A stretch of 16,399 bases of DNA. It comes from an uncultured Campylobacter sp. Its GTDB lineage: Bacteria; Campylobacterota; Campylobacteria; Campylobacterales; Campylobacteraceae. Under the pieces are notes generated by a model, which had not been told where the DNA came from, did no database searches, and worked only from the letters and a program-made list of their open reading frames with translations. The DNA is taken from assembly GCF_937997595.1 (NCBI RefSeq), contig NZ_CALKTS010000102.1, positions 1 through 16,399 of the forward strand, read 5' to 3'. Positions 15,673 to 16,399 of this stretch are shown here, one piece after another. Made by a program: the position numbers and the translations under genes. How positions within the stretch are numbered: position 1 is the stretch's first letter; the number at the start of each line of letters is the position of its first letter.

Positions 15673-16399
15673 TTTTAAAAAATTTTGCTGCAAATCTCGC
15701 TATGATGAAATTTTACTACGATAGAATTCCACTCAAAATTTCATCGCAAAATTTAGCACTAAGACAGAATTTAGCAGGGATTTGAACTTTATCAAAGTAA
15801 AATTCTACCGCATTAAAATTTTATCACAATAAAATTCCGCAATTGTAGGTGCAATCACACACTAAAGTAATATATGTCTTTTATACGCGTAACGCACGGC
15901 TTACAAAAATATCAGCGCCTGCGAAATTTCGATGCAATGCCCCCCTTATTTGACAAAAGCCATAGCAATTTTACATCGCGTCTGTAAAATCCTACCATTA
16001 AAATCCATCTTTAAATCTCGCGCGCTCAGCACATATTGACGTAGAATTTTATTCAAGGATTCAGCGCTAAGCTTCAAAACTAAATTTTATCTCATATTCT
16101 ACGGCGAAATTCCAAGACATAGCTATATCATAATAAAATTTTGCCGAAATAAAACTCTAATTGATGCCAAAGTCTAAGTGCGAAATTTAAAACTACAAGC
16201 TCCACGCCACCGCAGCTCTTAAAATTTCACTGCCCAAATTTTACCGCGTTTAAATTTAACCGCCCGCGCCGTATTAAAATCCGCCCCACTGCTGCTGCAA
16301 CGTAGAATTTCCAGCATAATTAAATTTAAACACCCTCGCCTGCTGAAATTTAATCTCGCGCCCCGCTTCGTGCGGCGTAAAATTCACGCCTAAACTCGG
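15673..16399. other. Gene-free stretch filled with RAATTY motifs
   Basis: No gene is supported in these 727 nt; open frames are short and broken. By hand I count 22 RAATTY sites, about one per 33 nt, many followed by YAC/CCGC-like tails. The clearest repeat units are at 15707-15846. Scattered copies continue to the right edge (for example 16236-16247, 16252-16263, 16322-16327 and 16344-16349). No tRNA, terminator with T-run or promoter was convincing. Confidence 0.6.
15707..15846. repeat. Degenerate tandem repeat array, unit 12-18 nt (best 16 nt)
   Basis: Units in order: GAAATTTTACTACGAT (15707-15722), AGAATTCCACTC (15723-15734), AAAATTTCATCGC (15735-15747), AAAATTTAGCACTAAGAC (15748-15765), one unit of 33 nt with a diverged tail (15766-15798), then three adjacent 16-nt units AAAATTCTACCGCATT (15799-15814), AAAATTTTATCACAAT (15815-15830) and AAAATTCCGCAATTGT (15831-15846). 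Consensus about AAAATTYYAYCRCAWT. Not a CRISPR: there is no constant repeat with unique spacers. Confidence 0.6.

Noticed and set aside
15707..15846. Possible CRISPR array
   Set aside because: Units are short, differ in length, and the variable part is not a spacer of constant size; no cas genes are present.

Overview
The window looks like chromosomal DNA of a Campylobacter species. The protein content (futalosine-pathway menaquinone synthesis, class I MetRS with a C-terminal tRNA-binding domain, GlmS, an AzgA-type purine permease) and the gene order mqnE - purine permease - phosphoribosyltransferase next to glmS match the Cj1366-Cj1370 neighbourhood of C. jejuni as I remember it. Many genes are clearly richer in GC than C. 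jejuni, which points to a higher-GC oral-type species such as C. gracilis, C. showae or C. rectus. The species is inferred, not proven.

Layout. 1-193 is the 3' end of an outer-membrane beta-barrel (autotransporter-like) gene, followed by a clear intrinsic terminator. 194-992 has no credible gene and holds degenerate short repeats. 993-1667 (minus) is metI, a methionine ABC permease with no metN or metQ beside it. 1668-1928 is a very dense repeat tract. From 12517 down to 1929 all genes are on the minus strand: mqnE, a purine permease, a purine phosphoribosyltransferase, a GT-C-like membrane protein, a type IV pseudopilin, metG, a Lys/Ala/Ser-rich basic protein, a Mur-ligase-like protein without a P-loop, and ubiD. 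glmS (12661-14478) diverges from mqnE and is followed by an unknown membrane protein (14539-15672). 15673-16399 is again gene-free and filled with repeats.

How the genes fit together. MqnE and UbiD both belong to menaquinone biosynthesis, though they lie in different transcription blocks. MqnE sits in a tight operon with purine uptake and salvage genes, which makes sense because this pathway releases a purine base (adenine) from its nucleoside intermediate. metG, the basic protein and the Mur-like protein are translationally coupled or almost so, with ubiD 9 nt further on. GlmS supplies glucosamine-6-phosphate for cell wall and glycan precursors. The GT-C-like protein and the pseudopilin form a two-gene block.

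The most striking feature is not a gene. The three long gene-free stretches are packed with the palindromic hexamer RAATTY, often as 12-18-nt repeat units: about 51 sites in 1788 nt by hand count, more than ten times chance. Between the phosphoribosyltransferase and the GT-C gene there is an 83-nt nested inverted repeat built on the same word. RAATTY is the sequence methylated by the CtsM methyltransferase that marks DNA for natural transformation in C. jejuni, so these arrays are candidate DNA-uptake or methylation signal arrays. That link is a hypothesis.
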